64,000 bases of DNA from Marinomonas vulgaris (GCF_018145875.1 NZ_JAGSSV010000003.1:62001-126000), one strand, 5' to 3'. Counted from the first letter of the stretch, positions 30,335-42,755 are shown. The notes: generated by a model not told the origin, from the letters alone. Program-made: numbers and translations.

Positions 30335-30411
30335 AATCAAACCCAGTGTTGTTTGGTCGATAAAGTCATTTGATGGTCGAAGTGGCTGTTTGGCGATGCA
30401 TGGATAGTGAC

Positions 30412-30441
30412 AAAAAAGGCCTCCCAATGGGAAGCCTTTTT
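30412..30441 (-). terminator. Terminator after yidC
   Basis: AAAAAGGC and TCCC pair with GGGA and GCCTTTTT across an AAT loop, with T residues following on the minus strand. It lies about 30 bases past the yidC stop and upstream of mnmE. Confidence 0.75.
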
Positions 30442-30469
30442 GATTCAAAACACCGCGCAATGTTGCGTA

Positions 30470-32125
30470 TTAGGCTTCTTTTTCAATGCGTTTGGTAATG
30501 ATGTACTGCTGCACGATCGACAAGGTGTTGTTGGTTACCCAGTACAGAACCAAACCACTTGGGAACCACAAGAAGAAGAAGGTAAATGCGATCGGCATAA
30601 TCTTCATGATGCGTGCTTGCATTGGGTCTGGAGGCGTTGGATTCAACATCTGTTGTCCCAGCATACTCAAGCCCATCAGTATAGGCAGAATGAAGTACGG
30701 GTCCATAACCGACAAATCGTTGATCCACAGGAAGAAAGGCGCGTGACGCAATTCAACCGATTCCATCAATACCCAATACAAAGAAAGAAACACGGGCATT
30801 TGCACCAATATAGGCAAACAACCACCCAACGGGTTGATTTTTTCTTTCTTGTACAGCGTCATCATGGCTTGCGACATGGCTTGTCTGTCGTCGCCGTGTT
30901 GCTCTTTAAGCTTGGCAATTTCAGGACCGAATTTGCGCATTTTCGCCATAGAACGGTAGCTGGTGGCCGACAACTTGAAGAAGATGGCTTTCACACACAC
31001 TACCACTAGGATGATGGCGATACCCCAGTTGATGACGAACGATTGAATCAAGGTCAACAACCAAAACAAGGGTTTCGCTAACCACCACAACCAGCCGTAA
31101 TCGACAGTTAATTCTAGGTTTTCAGCGGTATCTTGCAGATGATCTTGCAGTTTTGGTCCCACATAAAACGTGGAGCTCAAAGTGCCTTGAGTGCCCGGTG
31201 CAATTTCAACCGCGGAACCGGTGAAACCTATGATGTTAAAGTCACCATTAGTACGTGCTTGCATGGTCACTTTTTGACCCTGCTCTGGCACCCAAGCGGA
31301 CACAAAGTAATGCTGAAGAATCGCTACCCAACCTTGTGTTGTTGAGGTTTTAATAGGCTCTTCTGCCATGTCAGAGAAAGAAACTTTACTGTACTTGGTT
31401 TCTTCGTCTGAAATCGCACCACCCAGATAAGGCTGTAAGCCCATGCTGGTGGCTTGACTTGGATCTGGTGTATTGTCGCGTTTGATTTGCGCGAACAAGT
31501 TACCGCGCCATGTAGACGCCGCCGCATTGTCAACGGTAATCAACTGACGGATACGGTATTTACCCTGCATAAAGCGGAAGGTTTTGGTGTATTTCACCCC
31601 GTTTGCGTCTGTGTAATACAGATTTACATCCAGAGAGTCTTGGCCTTGCTCGAGTGTGTAAGACGTTTGTTCAGACTGATAAACAGGACGACCTTCTGAT
31701 GAAGCATCTGGGCCATTTTGACCGATCAAACCGCTTTGCGTGACGTAGGTTTGCTCGCTGCTGTCTTCTAAAATGACAAAAGGATCGGGTTTACCCAATT
31801 CTTTTTTATACTGTAAAAGCGCCGCACCAACAATATCGCCACCAATCGGATTAATCGACACACGAAGTGTATCTGTGGTGACTTCGATCAATTTGCCAGG
31901 AGCGATTTGTTGTGCGCTGTCTGGAATCTCGCTATTGGCTTCGTTAGCGCTTTGAATTGCCATTGGCAAATCATTGTTGGCTTCGAGGTTTGTCTCGGTG
32001 GGAGACTGAGTGCTTTGGGCAACGCTTTGCGTGGACTGAGGACCATAATCCTGGCTCCACTGCAAAAACAGTAGGTAGCCACTGATAAAAAGCGCACCCC
32101 ATAAAAAGTAACGTCTGAAATCCAT
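30470..32125 (-). CDS. yidC: Membrane protein insertase YidC
   Basis: 551-residue inner-membrane insertase. ATG 32125 (DFRRYFLWGALFISGYLLFLQW) is chosen over the in-frame TTG three codons upstream. One N-terminal membrane helix, a long periplasmic beta domain (residues about 60-340), then the conserved core with helices WWLAKPLFWLLTLIQSFVINWGIAIILVVVCVKA, the GGCLPILVQMPVFLSLYWVL motif and FPSGLVLYWVTNNTLSIVQQ. The conserved core arginine lies in the ATSYRSMAKM region. No yidD lies between it and rnpA. Confidence 0.97.
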   Translation of the reverse strand: MDFRRYFLWGALFISGYLLFLQWSQDYGPQSTQSVAQSTQSPTETNLEANNDLPMAIQSANEANSEIPDSAQQIAPGKLIEVTTDTLRVSINPIGGDIVGAALLQYKKELGKPDPFVILEDSSEQTYVTQSGLIGQNGPDASSEGRPVYQSEQTSYTLEQGQDSLDVNLYYTDANGVKYTKTFRFMQGKYRIRQLITVDNAAASTWRGNLFAQIKRDNTPDPSQATSMGLQPYLGGAISDEETKYSKVSFSDMAEEPIKTSTTQGWVAILQHYFVSAWVPEQGQKVTMQARTNGDFNIIGFTGSAVEIAPGTQGTLSSTFYVGPKLQDHLQDTAENLELTVDYGWLWWLAKPLFWLLTLIQSFVINWGIAIILVVVCVKAIFFKLSATSYRSMAKMRKFGPEIAKLKEQHGDDRQAMSQAMMTLYKKEKINPLGGCLPILVQMPVFLSLYWVLMESVELRHAPFFLWINDLSVMDPYFILPILMGLSMLGQQMLNPTPPDPMQARIMKIMPIAFTFFFLWFPSGLVLYWVTNNTLSIVQQYIITKRIEKEA

Positions 32126-32219
32126 GGTATTCAACTAATTTGTTTGGTTGGACAATAGGTTCACAGAACCCTTATAAAAATCACGCGCTATTAAACCAGC
32201 CTTTGGCAGTTTTTTCAGC

Positions 32220-32618
32220 CTATTTCTGCTTAGAGAGGTCGCGTTTTTTAGTTTGAGATGGTTTTTGTGCTTTTTTCGCCAGCTGATCCCACGCTTTATT
32301 CAGTCTTTTGTCTAAATCGGCGTTATCAAGCTCTTTGATTCCTTGTCTAGCAAGAAAAACAATGTCTAAGCCAGCCAGTGGCATTTTGTGATGGCGAAAG
32401 GAATCCCGTACCAAGCGTTTGATACGATTCCGGCCTACCGCACGTTTGTCCGTTTTTTTCGACACAATAAGACCTAACCGAGTGTGGTTGTCATCTCGTT
32501 TTCGTGCCAATAAAAGGAATTCGCCTGCGAAGACTTTGGAGGAGGTGTCATTAAAGACAGATTGATAATCCCCGGCATTCAGAAGTCTGACATGCCGAGG
32601 AAAACAATAATCGGTCAT
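32220..32618 (-). CDS. rnpA: Ribonuclease P protein component
   Basis: 132-residue basic protein subunit of RNase P. The RNR motif region is KRAVGRNRIKRLVRDSFR. The N-terminus (FPRHVRLLNAGDYQSVF) fits the family. A lysine-rich tail (KPSQTKKRDLSKQK) extends beyond the core. It is 8 bases downstream of rpmH. Confidence 0.97.
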   Translation of the reverse strand: MTDYCFPRHVRLLNAGDYQSVFNDTSSKVFAGEFLLLARKRDDNHTRLGLIVSKKTDKRAVGRNRIKRLVRDSFRHHKMPLAGLDIVFLARQGIKELDNADLDKRLNKAWDQLAKKAQKPSQTKKRDLSKQK

Positions 32619-32626
32619 CAGCGGGA

Positions 32627-32761
32627 TTATGCGCTTAGTACCTTGCGTCCGCGAGCGCGACGACGAGCGATAACTTGACGTCCGCCTTTAGTAGCCATAC
32701 GGGCACGGAAACCGTGGTTGCGTTTGCGTTTAAGAACGCTAGGTTGGAAAGTTCTTTTCAT
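32627..32761 (-). CDS. rpmH: Ribosomal protein bL34
   Basis: 44-residue ribosomal protein: [20 protein letters not shown] and [12 protein letters not shown] are standard. ATG 32761 is used; the open frame upstream is not conserved in type. It is transcribed away from dnaA, the classical rpmH-dnaA divergence. Confidence 0.98.
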   Translation of the reverse strand: MKRTFQPSVLKRKRNHGFRARMATKGGRQVIARRRARGRKVLSA

Positions 32762-33269
32762 CTTAATTCTCTCACTGAATGCAGTGTTTGAGTTTTGAGG
32801 GTTAGCGGCCGCCAAGCCTCTACATTTGATCGTCAAATCAGGGCGCGGATTTTAGAGGCTTTTTTGCACAAATTCAATGTTTATTGCTCCATAAATCGTT
32901 AAAAAACAACGCACAAATCATTAAACACTTATCAACAGAGTTTGTATTAAAAAGTGGATAATAAAAAAAGCTAGCCATTTAGTTATCCACTGATAAAAAT
33001 CCTAGATAAATATGTGCATAAGATTCAAAAAGATAGCGGCTTGTTCACATGTGAATAAGTGGCGAGTAGATGAAAATTTTATAGTGGATAACTGCCATGG
33101 ATATACACAAAAAGTATTTTTATCTACCGCTGTGCATAACTTTTCCTGTGATTATTATTTTCCTTTTGCACATTGTGCAGGGCTTTTTTCTATTTATGTG
33201 TGGATAACTTTATAGTGGCGATGTAAAATCCGCTTCTTGTCTGTCACTCAACCAGGGAGTACGTCTACA
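32762..33269. other. rpmH-dnaA intergenic region with dense DnaA boxes (candidate oriC)
   Basis: 508 non-coding bases. Exact TTATNCACA boxes are at 33013-33021, 33050-33058, 33131-33139 and 33199-33207. One-mismatch boxes are at 32862-32870, 32929-32937, 32953-32961, 32983-32991, 33083-33091 and 33101-33109. The stretch is AT-rich. In pseudomonads the origin lies here. It also carries the dnaA and rpmH promoters, which were not resolved. GATC is not enriched. Confidence 0.7.
33254..33259 (+). promoter_or_regulatory. dnaA ribosome binding site (decides GTG start)
   Basis: AGGGAG ends ten bases before GTG 33270. The frame is open from a TTG at 33237, but the site and the family N-terminus ([13 protein letters not shown]) both favour GTG 33270, the same start codon as E. 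coli dnaA. Confidence 0.7.
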
Positions 33270-34826
33270 GTGTCTTTGGAACATTGGAATCTTTGCCTGC
33301 AGCGCTTGCAGGGTGAGTTTTCCACCTCTCAGTTCAACACCTGGATTCGTCCATTGCAGGCTGAAATGACGCCGAATGGCGACCTGTGCTTAAGTGCACC
33401 AAACCGATTTGTGTTGGATTGGGTGAGTAACAAATATCAAGCGCGCATTAAAGAGCTTTTGTCTGAGTTTGCTGGTGACGGTTTGGCGCCAGCTTTAAAG
33501 CTAGAAGTCAAAGCACAACACTTTGCGCAACCCAACACGGCGTCACCGCCACCACCACCTGTTTCCAGTGCCCCACCGATTAGCCCATTGAACAATGAAG
33601 TGGTGCGAGAGTCGGGTTATCGTCCAGGGTTCGGTTTGATGGACGAAGAAGAAGGCACCCCCCACGCCGACTTAGAGTTTGAAGCGCCTTTGACCTTGTC
33701 GGCCAATGGTCGTGGCTTACGTGGCGAGCTTGAACCTTATGAACAAGGCCAATTGCCTTTGACGGCACCAAAACGCAAGGTGCAAGTGGAAGGCGGCATC
33801 AATCACGGGGCGAATCTAAACAATTCTTTTACCTTCGATAATTTTGTTGAGGGTAAATCTAACCAACTTGCTCATGCTGCAGCGTTGCAAGTGGCCGAAA
33901 ACCCAGGCGGTGCTTACAATCCATTGTTTATTTATGGTGGCGTGGGTTTGGGTAAAACTCACTTAATGCAAGCCGTCGGCACAGAGTTAATGCGCCATAA
34001 CCCCAATGCGAAAGTCGTGTATTTGCACTCAGAGCGTTTTGTGGCCGACATGGTAAAAGCCTTACAACTTAACGCGATCAACGATTTTAAGCGCTATTAC
34101 CGCTCGGTAGATGCTCTATTGATCGACGATATACAATTTTTTGCTGGTAAAGATCGCACCCAAGAAGAATTTTTTCATACCTTTAATGCCTTATTAGAAG
34201 GCGGTCAGCAGATGATTTTGACTTGCGACCGCTATCCAAAAGAAATTCAAGGCTTGGAAGATCGGTTAAAATCTCGCTTTGGTTGGGGGCTCACAGTGGC
34301 GATTGAGCCGCCTGAATTGGAAACCCGTGTGGCGATTCTGATGCGTAAAGCCGATGAAAGCGGCATCAAGTTGTCTTACGATTCGGCGTTTTTTATTGCT
34401 CAGAAAATTCGCTCCAATGTGCGAGAATTAGAAGGTGCTTTGAAGCGCGTAATAGCGAACTCGCACTTTACGGGTCGCGCGATCACACCAGACTTTGTGC
34501 GTGAATCACTAAAAGACCTTTTGGCCTTGCAAGACAAGCTGGTGAACATTGATAATATCCAGCGCATTGTGGCGGAATATTACAAAATTAAGATCAGCGA
34601 TTTGCTGTCGAAACGTCGCAGCCGCTCCGTGGCTCGACCTCGTCAGGTTGCCATGTCGCTGGCTAAAGAATTAACGAATCACAGCTTGCCGGAAATTGGC
34701 GACGCCTTTGGGGGTCGTGATCACACCACGGCACTGCATGCGATTCGCAAGATCAAAGAGTTACAAGACACGGATTCTGATATCCGTGAAGACTACAAAC
34801 AATTAATGCGAATTCTGACCACCTGA
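33270..34826 (+). CDS. dnaA: Chromosomal replication initiator DnaA
   Basis: 518-residue AAA+ initiator that binds TTATNCACA boxes and opens oriC. Domain I ([16 protein letters not shown], about 1-80), a long proline- and acid-rich domain II (about 85-180), domain III with Walker A GGVGLGKT (223-230), [24 protein letters not shown] (Walker B) and [19 protein letters not shown]; domain IV with the DNA-binding signature [11 protein letters not shown] near the C-terminus. Longer than E. coli DnaA (467) because of domain II. Followed by dnaN after 32 bases. Confidence 0.98.
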   Translation: MSLEHWNLCLQRLQGEFSTSQFNTWIRPLQAEMTPNGDLCLSAPNRFVLDWVSNKYQARIKELLSEFAGDGLAPALKLEVKAQHFAQPNTASPPPPPVSSAPPISPLNNEVVRESGYRPGFGLMDEEEGTPHADLEFEAPLTLSANGRGLRGELEPYEQGQLPLTAPKRKVQVEGGINHGANLNNSFTFDNFVEGKSNQLAHAAALQVAENPGGAYNPLFIYGGVGLGKTHLMQAVGTELMRHNPNAKVVYLHSERFVADMVKALQLNAINDFKRYYRSVDALLIDDIQFFAGKDRTQEEFFHTFNALLEGGQQMILTCDRYPKEIQGLEDRLKSRFGWGLTVAIEPPELETRVAILMRKADESGIKLSYDSAFFIAQKIRSNVRELEGALKRVIANSHFTGRAITPDFVRESLKDLLALQDKLVNIDNIQRIVAEYYKIKISDLLSKRRSRSVARPRQVAMSLAKELTNHSLPEIGDAFGGRDHTTALHAIRKIKELQDTDSDIREDYKQLMRILTT

Positions 34827-34858
34827 TGGTCTAAGACTTTGAGTTTACGAGGAAAATA

Positions 34859-35956
34859 ATGAAATTTTCAGTCGTCCGCGAGACACTTCTTAAGCCACTT
34901 CAACTTGTGGCAGGTGTGGTAGAGCGCAAGCAAACCATGCCCGTCTTAGCCAATGTACTAGTGGAAGTAAGCAACCAGACCCTCACCTTGACAGGTTCCG
35001 ATTCGGAAGTGGAATTGATCGGTCATTTAGCACTGGATGAGTGCGAAGAAGGTCGCATTACCGTGCCGGCTCGCAAACTGATGGACATTTGTAAAAGTTT
35101 GCCCGACAGCGCCGTGATTGAGTTCACCTTAGACGGTCAAAAAGCGGTAATTCGCTCTGGTCGCTCACGCTTTAGTTTGTCGACCTTGCCAGCCGAAGAG
35201 TTTCCGAACATCAAAGACATGCAAGGCGACTTAACGGTATCCATTGCGCAAAACAGCGTACGTCGTCTGATCGACCGTACGGGTTTTGCCATGGCCAATC
35301 AAGATGTGCGTTATTACTTAAACGGCATGCTGATGGAAGTGGCCGATGGGCAACTTCGCGTGGTGGCCACCGACGGACACCGTTTGGCGACGGCCGTGGA
35401 AGACGCTCAAGTCAGTGGTGATTTGACGCAAGTGATTGTGCCGCGTAAGGGTGTGTTGGAATTGAACCGTTTGTTGAGCGACACCGACGAGCTAGTCGAG
35501 CTCACTATAGGCACCAACCACATTCGTGCCAAGGTGGCAGAATATGTATTTACCTCTAAATTAGTCGACGGTAAGTTCCCGGACTACCACCGAGTGATTC
35601 CCCGTAACAATGAAAAAATCATCATTGCGGATCGTTTAGAGCTGCGCCAAGTGTTTTTGCGTGCGTCTATCCTGTCTAACGAAAAATACCGCGGTGTACG
35701 CTTAATTCTATCGAACGGTATGTTGCAAGTGTTTGCCAACAACCCAGAGCAAGAAGAAGCCGAAGAGTCCGTGCTGGTGCAATACCAAGGCGACAACATG
35801 GAAGTGGGCTTTAACGTTGGCTATTTGTTGGACGTATTGGGCGTGGTCGACACTCAAGAAGTGCGCTTGTCCCTGAACGACTCCAACAGCAGCGCCTTGA
35901 TCGAAGAAGCGCAAAGTCATGCGGCGCAATACGTCGTGATGCCGATGCGTTTGTAA
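34859..35956 (+). CDS. dnaN: DNA polymerase III beta clamp
   Basis: 365-residue sliding clamp. MKFSVVRETLLKPLQLVAGVVERKQTMPVLANVL opens the first of three similar domains; DGHRLATAV near residue 175 and the C-terminal YVVMPMRL (protein-binding cleft) are conserved. GAGG precedes the ATG. It is in the dnaA-dnaN-recF-gyrB operon. Confidence 0.98.
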   Translation: MKFSVVRETLLKPLQLVAGVVERKQTMPVLANVLVEVSNQTLTLTGSDSEVELIGHLALDECEEGRITVPARKLMDICKSLPDSAVIEFTLDGQKAVIRSGRSRFSLSTLPAEEFPNIKDMQGDLTVSIAQNSVRRLIDRTGFAMANQDVRYYLNGMLMEVADGQLRVVATDGHRLATAVEDAQVSGDLTQVIVPRKGVLELNRLLSDTDELVELTIGTNHIRAKVAEYVFTSKLVDGKFPDYHRVIPRNNEKIIIADRLELRQVFLRASILSNEKYRGVRLILSNGMLQVFANNPEQEEAEESVLVQYQGDNMEVGFNVGYLLDVLGVVDTQEVRLSLNDSNSSALIEEAQSHAAQYVVMPMRL

Positions 35957-36000
35957 TCGCGTTTTTTGCCGTTAATACAGATCAAATGCTGGTCTTATCA

Positions 36001-36045
36001 CCCGTTTGGCTTAGCACAAGAATGCTTTGCCAAGCGGGTTGTTTC
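36001..36045 (+). terminator. Possible attenuator between dnaN and recF
   Basis: CCCGTTTGGC (36001-36010) pairs with GCCAAGCGGG (36029-36038, one G-U) and is followed by TTGTTTCTT, 26 bases before recF. The loop is 18 bases, so the structure is only moderately convincing. Confidence 0.4.
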
Positions 36046-36071
36046 TTCCCTCCAATGAAGGTGTAAGCCTT

Positions 36072-37178
36072 ATGCCGCTGGTGCGTTTGGACATTTCCCA
36101 TGTTCGCAACCTTTCTAGTGTGCGCTTTGAACCCTCGCCTCAAGTCAATGTGATTGTCGGTAAAAATGGCAGTGGCAAAACCTCTGTGCTCGAAGCGATC
36201 CACTTGCTGTCCTTTGGCCGCTCGTTCCGCAGTCACAAGCATAAAACCTACATTCAATACGATAACGACGCCTGTGTGGTGTTCGCTCAATTGCATCAAG
36301 CCCAAGGCAGTCCAGTTCGCGTCGGGTTACAGCGTCAGCGCGATGGTCACATTGATGTGCGTATTCAAGGTCAGCGAGCGCAATCTGTGATCGAATTAGC
36401 CGAACGCTTGCCGGTGCAGCTGATAAACCCTGATGCCTTTCGATTATTAGAGGGGTCGCCGAGCATTCGCCGCCAATTTATCGACTGGGGTGCCTTCCAT
36501 TTCGACAAAGACTTCATTCAAGCGTGGCGAGGCTGGCAAAAAGCATTAAAACAGCGGAATACCTTGCTTAGACGTGGTAAAATATCCCTCAGTTTATTGG
36601 CCGCATTTGATCAAGAATTGATTCGATTAGGCGAGCAGGTGAATCAATCTCGCAAGGCGTACGTGACAAAATTGACACCGCATTTTGAGCGTGTTTTAGC
36701 GCAGTTGAGCGATGAACTGTCCGTGCAATTGCAGTTCTTTCAAGGCTGGGACGCGCAAAAAGATTTGCACATGGCGGTCGACGCCGGACGTGAACGAGAC
36801 ATCGAGCTAGGCTACACCCATACCGGCCCTCAACGAGCCGATTTGCGGGTGAAAACCGCCACAGGCGATGCCTTAGATAGCTTGTCACGGGGTCAGCAAA
36901 AGCTGGTGGTGTCGGCGCTGAAAATCGCGCAAGGTCAATTATTGATTGATATGGGCCGCCCTTTGGTGTTTTTAGTGGATGATTTGCCCGCCGAGTTAGA
37001 CGCCAATCACCGACAAAAGTTGTGTCAGTTGTTGGAGTCGTTAAACAGCCAAATTTTTATTACCAGTGTTGAGCCTGATACCACGGATTTTACGTGGGCC
37101 AACACCACAGACGTTCGCCAGTTTTCCATGAATAACGGCGAGTTGTCTTTATTGAGCAAAGGTTTACAGGAGAGTTAA
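36072..37178 (+). CDS. recF: DNA replication and repair protein RecF
   Basis: 368-residue SMC-like ATPase that loads RecA at gaps with RecO and RecR. ATG 36072 (PLVRLDISHVRNL) is chosen; the frame is open 15 codons upstream. Walker A GKNGSGKTS is at 30-38; YTHTGPQRADLRV and LSRGQQKLVVSALKIAQG (signature) and LVFLVDDLPAELD (Walker B) follow. Its stop codon directly precedes the gyrB ATG. Confidence 0.97.
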   Translation: MPLVRLDISHVRNLSSVRFEPSPQVNVIVGKNGSGKTSVLEAIHLLSFGRSFRSHKHKTYIQYDNDACVVFAQLHQAQGSPVRVGLQRQRDGHIDVRIQGQRAQSVIELAERLPVQLINPDAFRLLEGSPSIRRQFIDWGAFHFDKDFIQAWRGWQKALKQRNTLLRRGKISLSLLAAFDQELIRLGEQVNQSRKAYVTKLTPHFERVLAQLSDELSVQLQFFQGWDAQKDLHMAVDAGRERDIELGYTHTGPQRADLRVKTATGDALDSLSRGQQKLVVSALKIAQGQLLIDMGRPLVFLVDDLPAELDANHRQKLCQLLESLNSQIFITSVEPDTTDFTWANTTDVRQFSMNNGELSLLSKGLQES

Positions 37179-39602
<2,424 letters not shown>

Positions 39603-39635
39603 TAGTGTTGCTTTAAGTTAGATCATTTAAACATC

Positions 39636-39672
39636 AAAAAGCCTCGACTTCTCAGAAGATCGGGGCTTTTTT
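39636..39672 (+). terminator. Terminator of the dnaA-gyrB operon
   Basis: AAAAAGCCTCGA pairs with TCGGGGCTTTTT (one G-U), continued by TTCT/AGAA, followed by TT and then GATTTTGG, 33 bases after the gyrB stop. Confidence 0.85.
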
Positions 39673-39688
39673 GATTTTGGATGAGTAT

Positions 39689-39855
39689 TTAGTTGAGATT
39701 AAAGTCACAGATAACGATGGTGGATTTACCGGCTCCACTGGGGCCGATAAGTCCAACAATCTCACCATCGGGCACCTCAAAACTGATGTCTTTCAATACA
39801 CAAGGGCCAGATTTGTAGCGCATTTTTAAATGCTCAATTTTAAGCGCTGATTTTA
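39689..39855 (-). pseudogene. N-terminal remnant of an ABC transporter ATPase
   Basis: Directly after the fhuB stop, in another frame, the minus strand reads [16 protein letters not shown], then [19 protein letters not shown] and PSGAGKSTI, a typical ABC-ATPase start through Walker A. It then turns into VICDFNLN and a stop at 39689-39691. Everything after Walker A (Q-loop, signature, Walker B) is missing. The only in-frame ATG is 39823, so the 5' end is lost as well. The sequence resembles export-type (ABC-2) ATPases rather than FhuC. It is best read as a relic left when the siderophore locus or gyrB-side DNA was rearranged. Confidence 0.75.
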
Positions 39856-41856
39856 TTATGAACTGTTGGTATTTTTACGGTTTTTCAGCAGCAAGACGAT
39901 AAAATAAGTGCCCCCTATGATAGCGACCATGGTACCAGCAGCTAATTGATTCGGATAAATAATGGTTTGCCCTATCCAGTCTGACAGTTGCAGCAAGCTG
40001 GCACCTAGTAAAGCGGATAACAACAGCTGAGGCAAAACAGTACGTGCTCCGAGCAAGCTGGCGAGATGGGGAGCGACAATACTGACGAAGGCAATGGGGC
40101 CGACCAGTGCCGTTACCGAAGCGCACAAGGCACCGGATAGAGTCAGCAAAAACACAAAGGTTGGCTTGACGGCAATGCCTCGTGCCGCAGCGGTTATGTT
40201 GCCCATAGACATGAGTGCTAGCACGCGGTGTAAGCTGACAATGAATAGGATCAAGATACTACTAATAAAGCATAATAAAATCGCTTGCTCTGGCGTGACT
40301 CGGTAGGTAGAGCCCGCTAACCAGCGCAAAATATCGTAAACCTCTTCTGTACCTCTCATCATGCTAAACTGTACCAGTGTTTCTATTAAAGCAGACAGCG
40401 CCACACCGGTTAAAATCATTGGAGCGGGTGCGAACCGAAAGCGTCGACCGAGCATGAGTAAGAATAACAACACCGCCATACTGCCTAGAAACGCAATGAT
40501 GGGACCGAGCTCTCCCATGCGAATACCTAAAAAAGCGCTACAAGCTACCATAGCGAGTACGGCACCAGCGGATAAGCCCAATAAGTCAGGGCTAGCCAAA
40601 GGGTTATGAATGAGTCGTTGCATAATCACGCCTGATACAGCCATAGCTGCGCCTGCTGCCAGACTAGCCGTCAGTCGAGGCCATTTTAGTGACCAACTAA
40701 ACGCATTTGGCCAATGAAGCACATAATGATTGTGCTCAAAATGGGAAAAGACGCCAAGAAACAGAATGACGATGAAGACGAAAAGCACCAGCAATAGTCG
40801 CTTTGTGGACAGCCCAGAGTGACTGACAATGGCCCGAAAACTGCTGTTTTCTGCCTGGGTTAAGCGTTGACGAATGAGCCAAACAAGCAAGGGTGCACCC
40901 AATAACGCTGTGGTTAACCCTGTTGGTACTATGTCTAAGCTGATCTTTCCTATAATAAGAGCAAGATTATCCGACATGATCAGTAGTAAAGCGCCGAGTA
41001 AACAGGACCAATAAAGCTCTGACGTTGCGGTTCTCGCTCCTACTAAACGCGCCAAATTAGGAGCGACCAAACCAAGAAAACCAATAATACCAACCATGGT
41101 AATGGCTGCGGATAGCATCCACAGGCCTGCAACCATGAGGATAAGAAATAAAGCGGTGACATTTAAACCACGCCCTGCTGCGCCCTTCTGCCCCAATTTT
41201 AATAAAGTCAGTGGTCTACCTGCGAAGAGCAATATGGCGATACCAATCAAGCAATGGGGCCATAACCAATGAACCTTGTGCCAACCATTTTGATTTAAAT
41301 CCCCTGCTCCCCAAATGAATAAGTTTTGTGCGTATTGTTCATTCAACAAGACTAAAGCGGTTGTTATGGCACCAAATAGCAGGTTTACGGCCATGCCGGA
41401 CAAGACGATGGACAGACCAGTCAGTTGGCGAATACCACTGATAAATAATACTAACCCTAAAGCAAGGAGCGACCCCATCATAGCGGCGGCGGCTTGAAAA
41501 TGGGCCTGGCCTTCTGGCCAAAAAATGGCCAGGACTATAAGGCCAAGCCAAGCCCCGCTAGATGTGCCCAAGGTGGTTGGCGAAAGTAGTGGATTGCGAG
41601 TCAACTGTTGAATCACACTGCCGATTAAACCGATGGAGCCACCTACCAAGAGTGCCATTATCAATCTAGGTAAGCGGGAGTAAGCCCAGTCGACCTGATC
41701 AAAGTTTTGCATGATCTGTTGTTGAGAAAGTTGTCCTGTAACTATATCCCACTGGGTTTTTAATGTGATTTCTGTGTCTATTTGTAGGAGCGTTAGGCAA
41801 ACGAAACCTAAAACAAAGAGAGCGGCATATTGCCCTTTTGTGCGGGAGGTGATCAT
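39856..41856 (-). CDS. fhuB: Siderophore ABC transporter permease FhuB (fused double unit)
   Basis: 666-residue inner-membrane permease with two fused FecCD-type halves, the organisation of E. coli FhuB (660). Each half has its own set of roughly ten helices; [36 protein letters not shown] (first half) and [36 protein letters not shown] (second half) are matching positions. The ATPase-contact loops [13 protein letters not shown] and [18 protein letters not shown] are present. ATG 41856 overlaps the fhuD stop (ATGA). The frame is open 27 codons upstream. It imports a hydroxamate-type iron siderophore with FhuC and FhuD. Confidence 0.93.
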   Translation of the reverse strand: MITSRTKGQYAALFVLGFVCLTLLQIDTEITLKTQWDIVTGQLSQQQIMQNFDQVDWAYSRLPRLIMALLVGGSIGLIGSVIQQLTRNPLLSPTTLGTSSGAWLGLIVLAIFWPEGQAHFQAAAAMMGSLLALGLVLFISGIRQLTGLSIVLSGMAVNLLFGAITTALVLLNEQYAQNLFIWGAGDLNQNGWHKVHWLWPHCLIGIAILLFAGRPLTLLKLGQKGAAGRGLNVTALFLILMVAGLWMLSAAITMVGIIGFLGLVAPNLARLVGARTATSELYWSCLLGALLLIMSDNLALIIGKISLDIVPTGLTTALLGAPLLVWLIRQRLTQAENSSFRAIVSHSGLSTKRLLLVLFVFIVILFLGVFSHFEHNHYVLHWPNAFSWSLKWPRLTASLAAGAAMAVSGVIMQRLIHNPLASPDLLGLSAGAVLAMVACSAFLGIRMGELGPIIAFLGSMAVLLFLLMLGRRFRFAPAPMILTGVALSALIETLVQFSMMRGTEEVYDILRWLAGSTYRVTPEQAILLCFISSILILFIVSLHRVLALMSMGNITAAARGIAVKPTFVFLLTLSGALCASVTALVGPIAFVSIVAPHLASLLGARTVLPQLLLSALLGASLLQLSDWIGQTIIYPNQLAAGTMVAIIGGTYFIVLLLKNRKNTNSS

Positions 41857-42755
41857 TCTTTGTTCGCTAATTTGAGTAAGGCCGCGGTCATTGCTTCTGC
41901 CAAATATTGCAATGACATGGCTCCGCCGTAGGTCCAAGTGGACTCAACAGAGGCCACCCTGCCACCTTGTACAAAAGGCATGGCTTGCCATAACGGTGAC
42001 TGATTGAGCTGCTCTTCTTGGTAAAAAGGTTGGAAGTAGAGCAAAACATCTTGGTCGATTGTTCGCAGAAATTTAAGTCTTTTTTGTTCTAATCCCCACT
42101 GACTATTTTTAATGACTATCGCCGGCTTAATACCGAGTGCCTCAAGCGCGTATTGTGGCATGGAATTTTCACCGTACACGTAAGCGGATGTTGTATTGGC
42201 AAAGCGCATACTGGTTACCTTAGGTAAACCATTCACAAAAGCGTGTTCAAGCTGAGTTCTGAGTGTGTTGAGTACCTGGCTGCGCTGTTTTAACTTCTGT
42301 AAGGCAATATCTTCTTTGCCCAAAAGTTTAGCTAGAGTCATGAAGTCTCTGTCGGCTTGTTCGGCGTTATTATGGTCTGCTCGGTAAGTATCGAATAGCA
42401 TTACAGGAGCGATGGCTTCTAATCTTGATGCCATGTCTTTTAATGAGCTGCCAATCAAGATGATATCGGGTTTTAATTGTACAAGTTTTGCTAAATTAGG
42501 CTCTTCACGAGTGCCTATGCCCTCTGTGGAAGAAGGGATGGCCGGACGCTTTACCCATTCGTTATAGCCTTTGATATCGCCTGCGGCAATGGGTGGTACA
42601 CCTAATTCGATGAGGCTTTCCGTTAAGCCCCAATTTAGTGAGGCAATACGAGTTGGTGTGACGGTTGATTCTGCCTTGATCCATGTGGAAAAGCTGAGCA
42701 GACACAGAATGAAAGCCGCTTTAAAAAAGGGTTGGCTGGGGGGCAGTGTCAACAT
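41853..42755 (-). CDS. fhuD: Siderophore-binding periplasmic protein FhuD-like
   Basis: 300-residue binding protein with a Sec signal (FFKAAFILCLLSFSTWIKA, then cleavage before ES). The fold marks are PTRIASLNWGLTESLIELGVPPIAAGDIKGYNEWV, EPNLAKLVQLKPDIILIGSS and TWTYGGAMSLQYLAEAM, as in FhuD. It overlaps fhuC by seven bases and fhuB by four, so translation is coupled. It captures the ferric siderophore passed by the TonB receptor. Confidence 0.88.
   Translation of the reverse strand: MLTLPPSQPFFKAAFILCLLSFSTWIKAESTVTPTRIASLNWGLTESLIELGVPPIAAGDIKGYNEWVKRPAIPSSTEGIGTREEPNLAKLVQLKPDIILIGSSLKDMASRLEAIAPVMLFDTYRADHNNAEQADRDFMTLAKLLGKEDIALQKLKQRSQVLNTLRTQLEHAFVNGLPKVTSMRFANTTSAYVYGENSMPQYALEALGIKPAIVIKNSQWGLEQKRLKFLRTIDQDVLLYFQPFYQEEQLNQSPLWQAMPFVQGGRVASVESTWTYGGAMSLQYLAEAMTAALLKLANKE

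Noticed and set aside
30407..31009. 200-codon plus-strand open frame over yidC
   Set aside because: It is antisense to the highly conserved yidC core, histidine/glutamine-rich as expected from a shadow frame, and matches no family.
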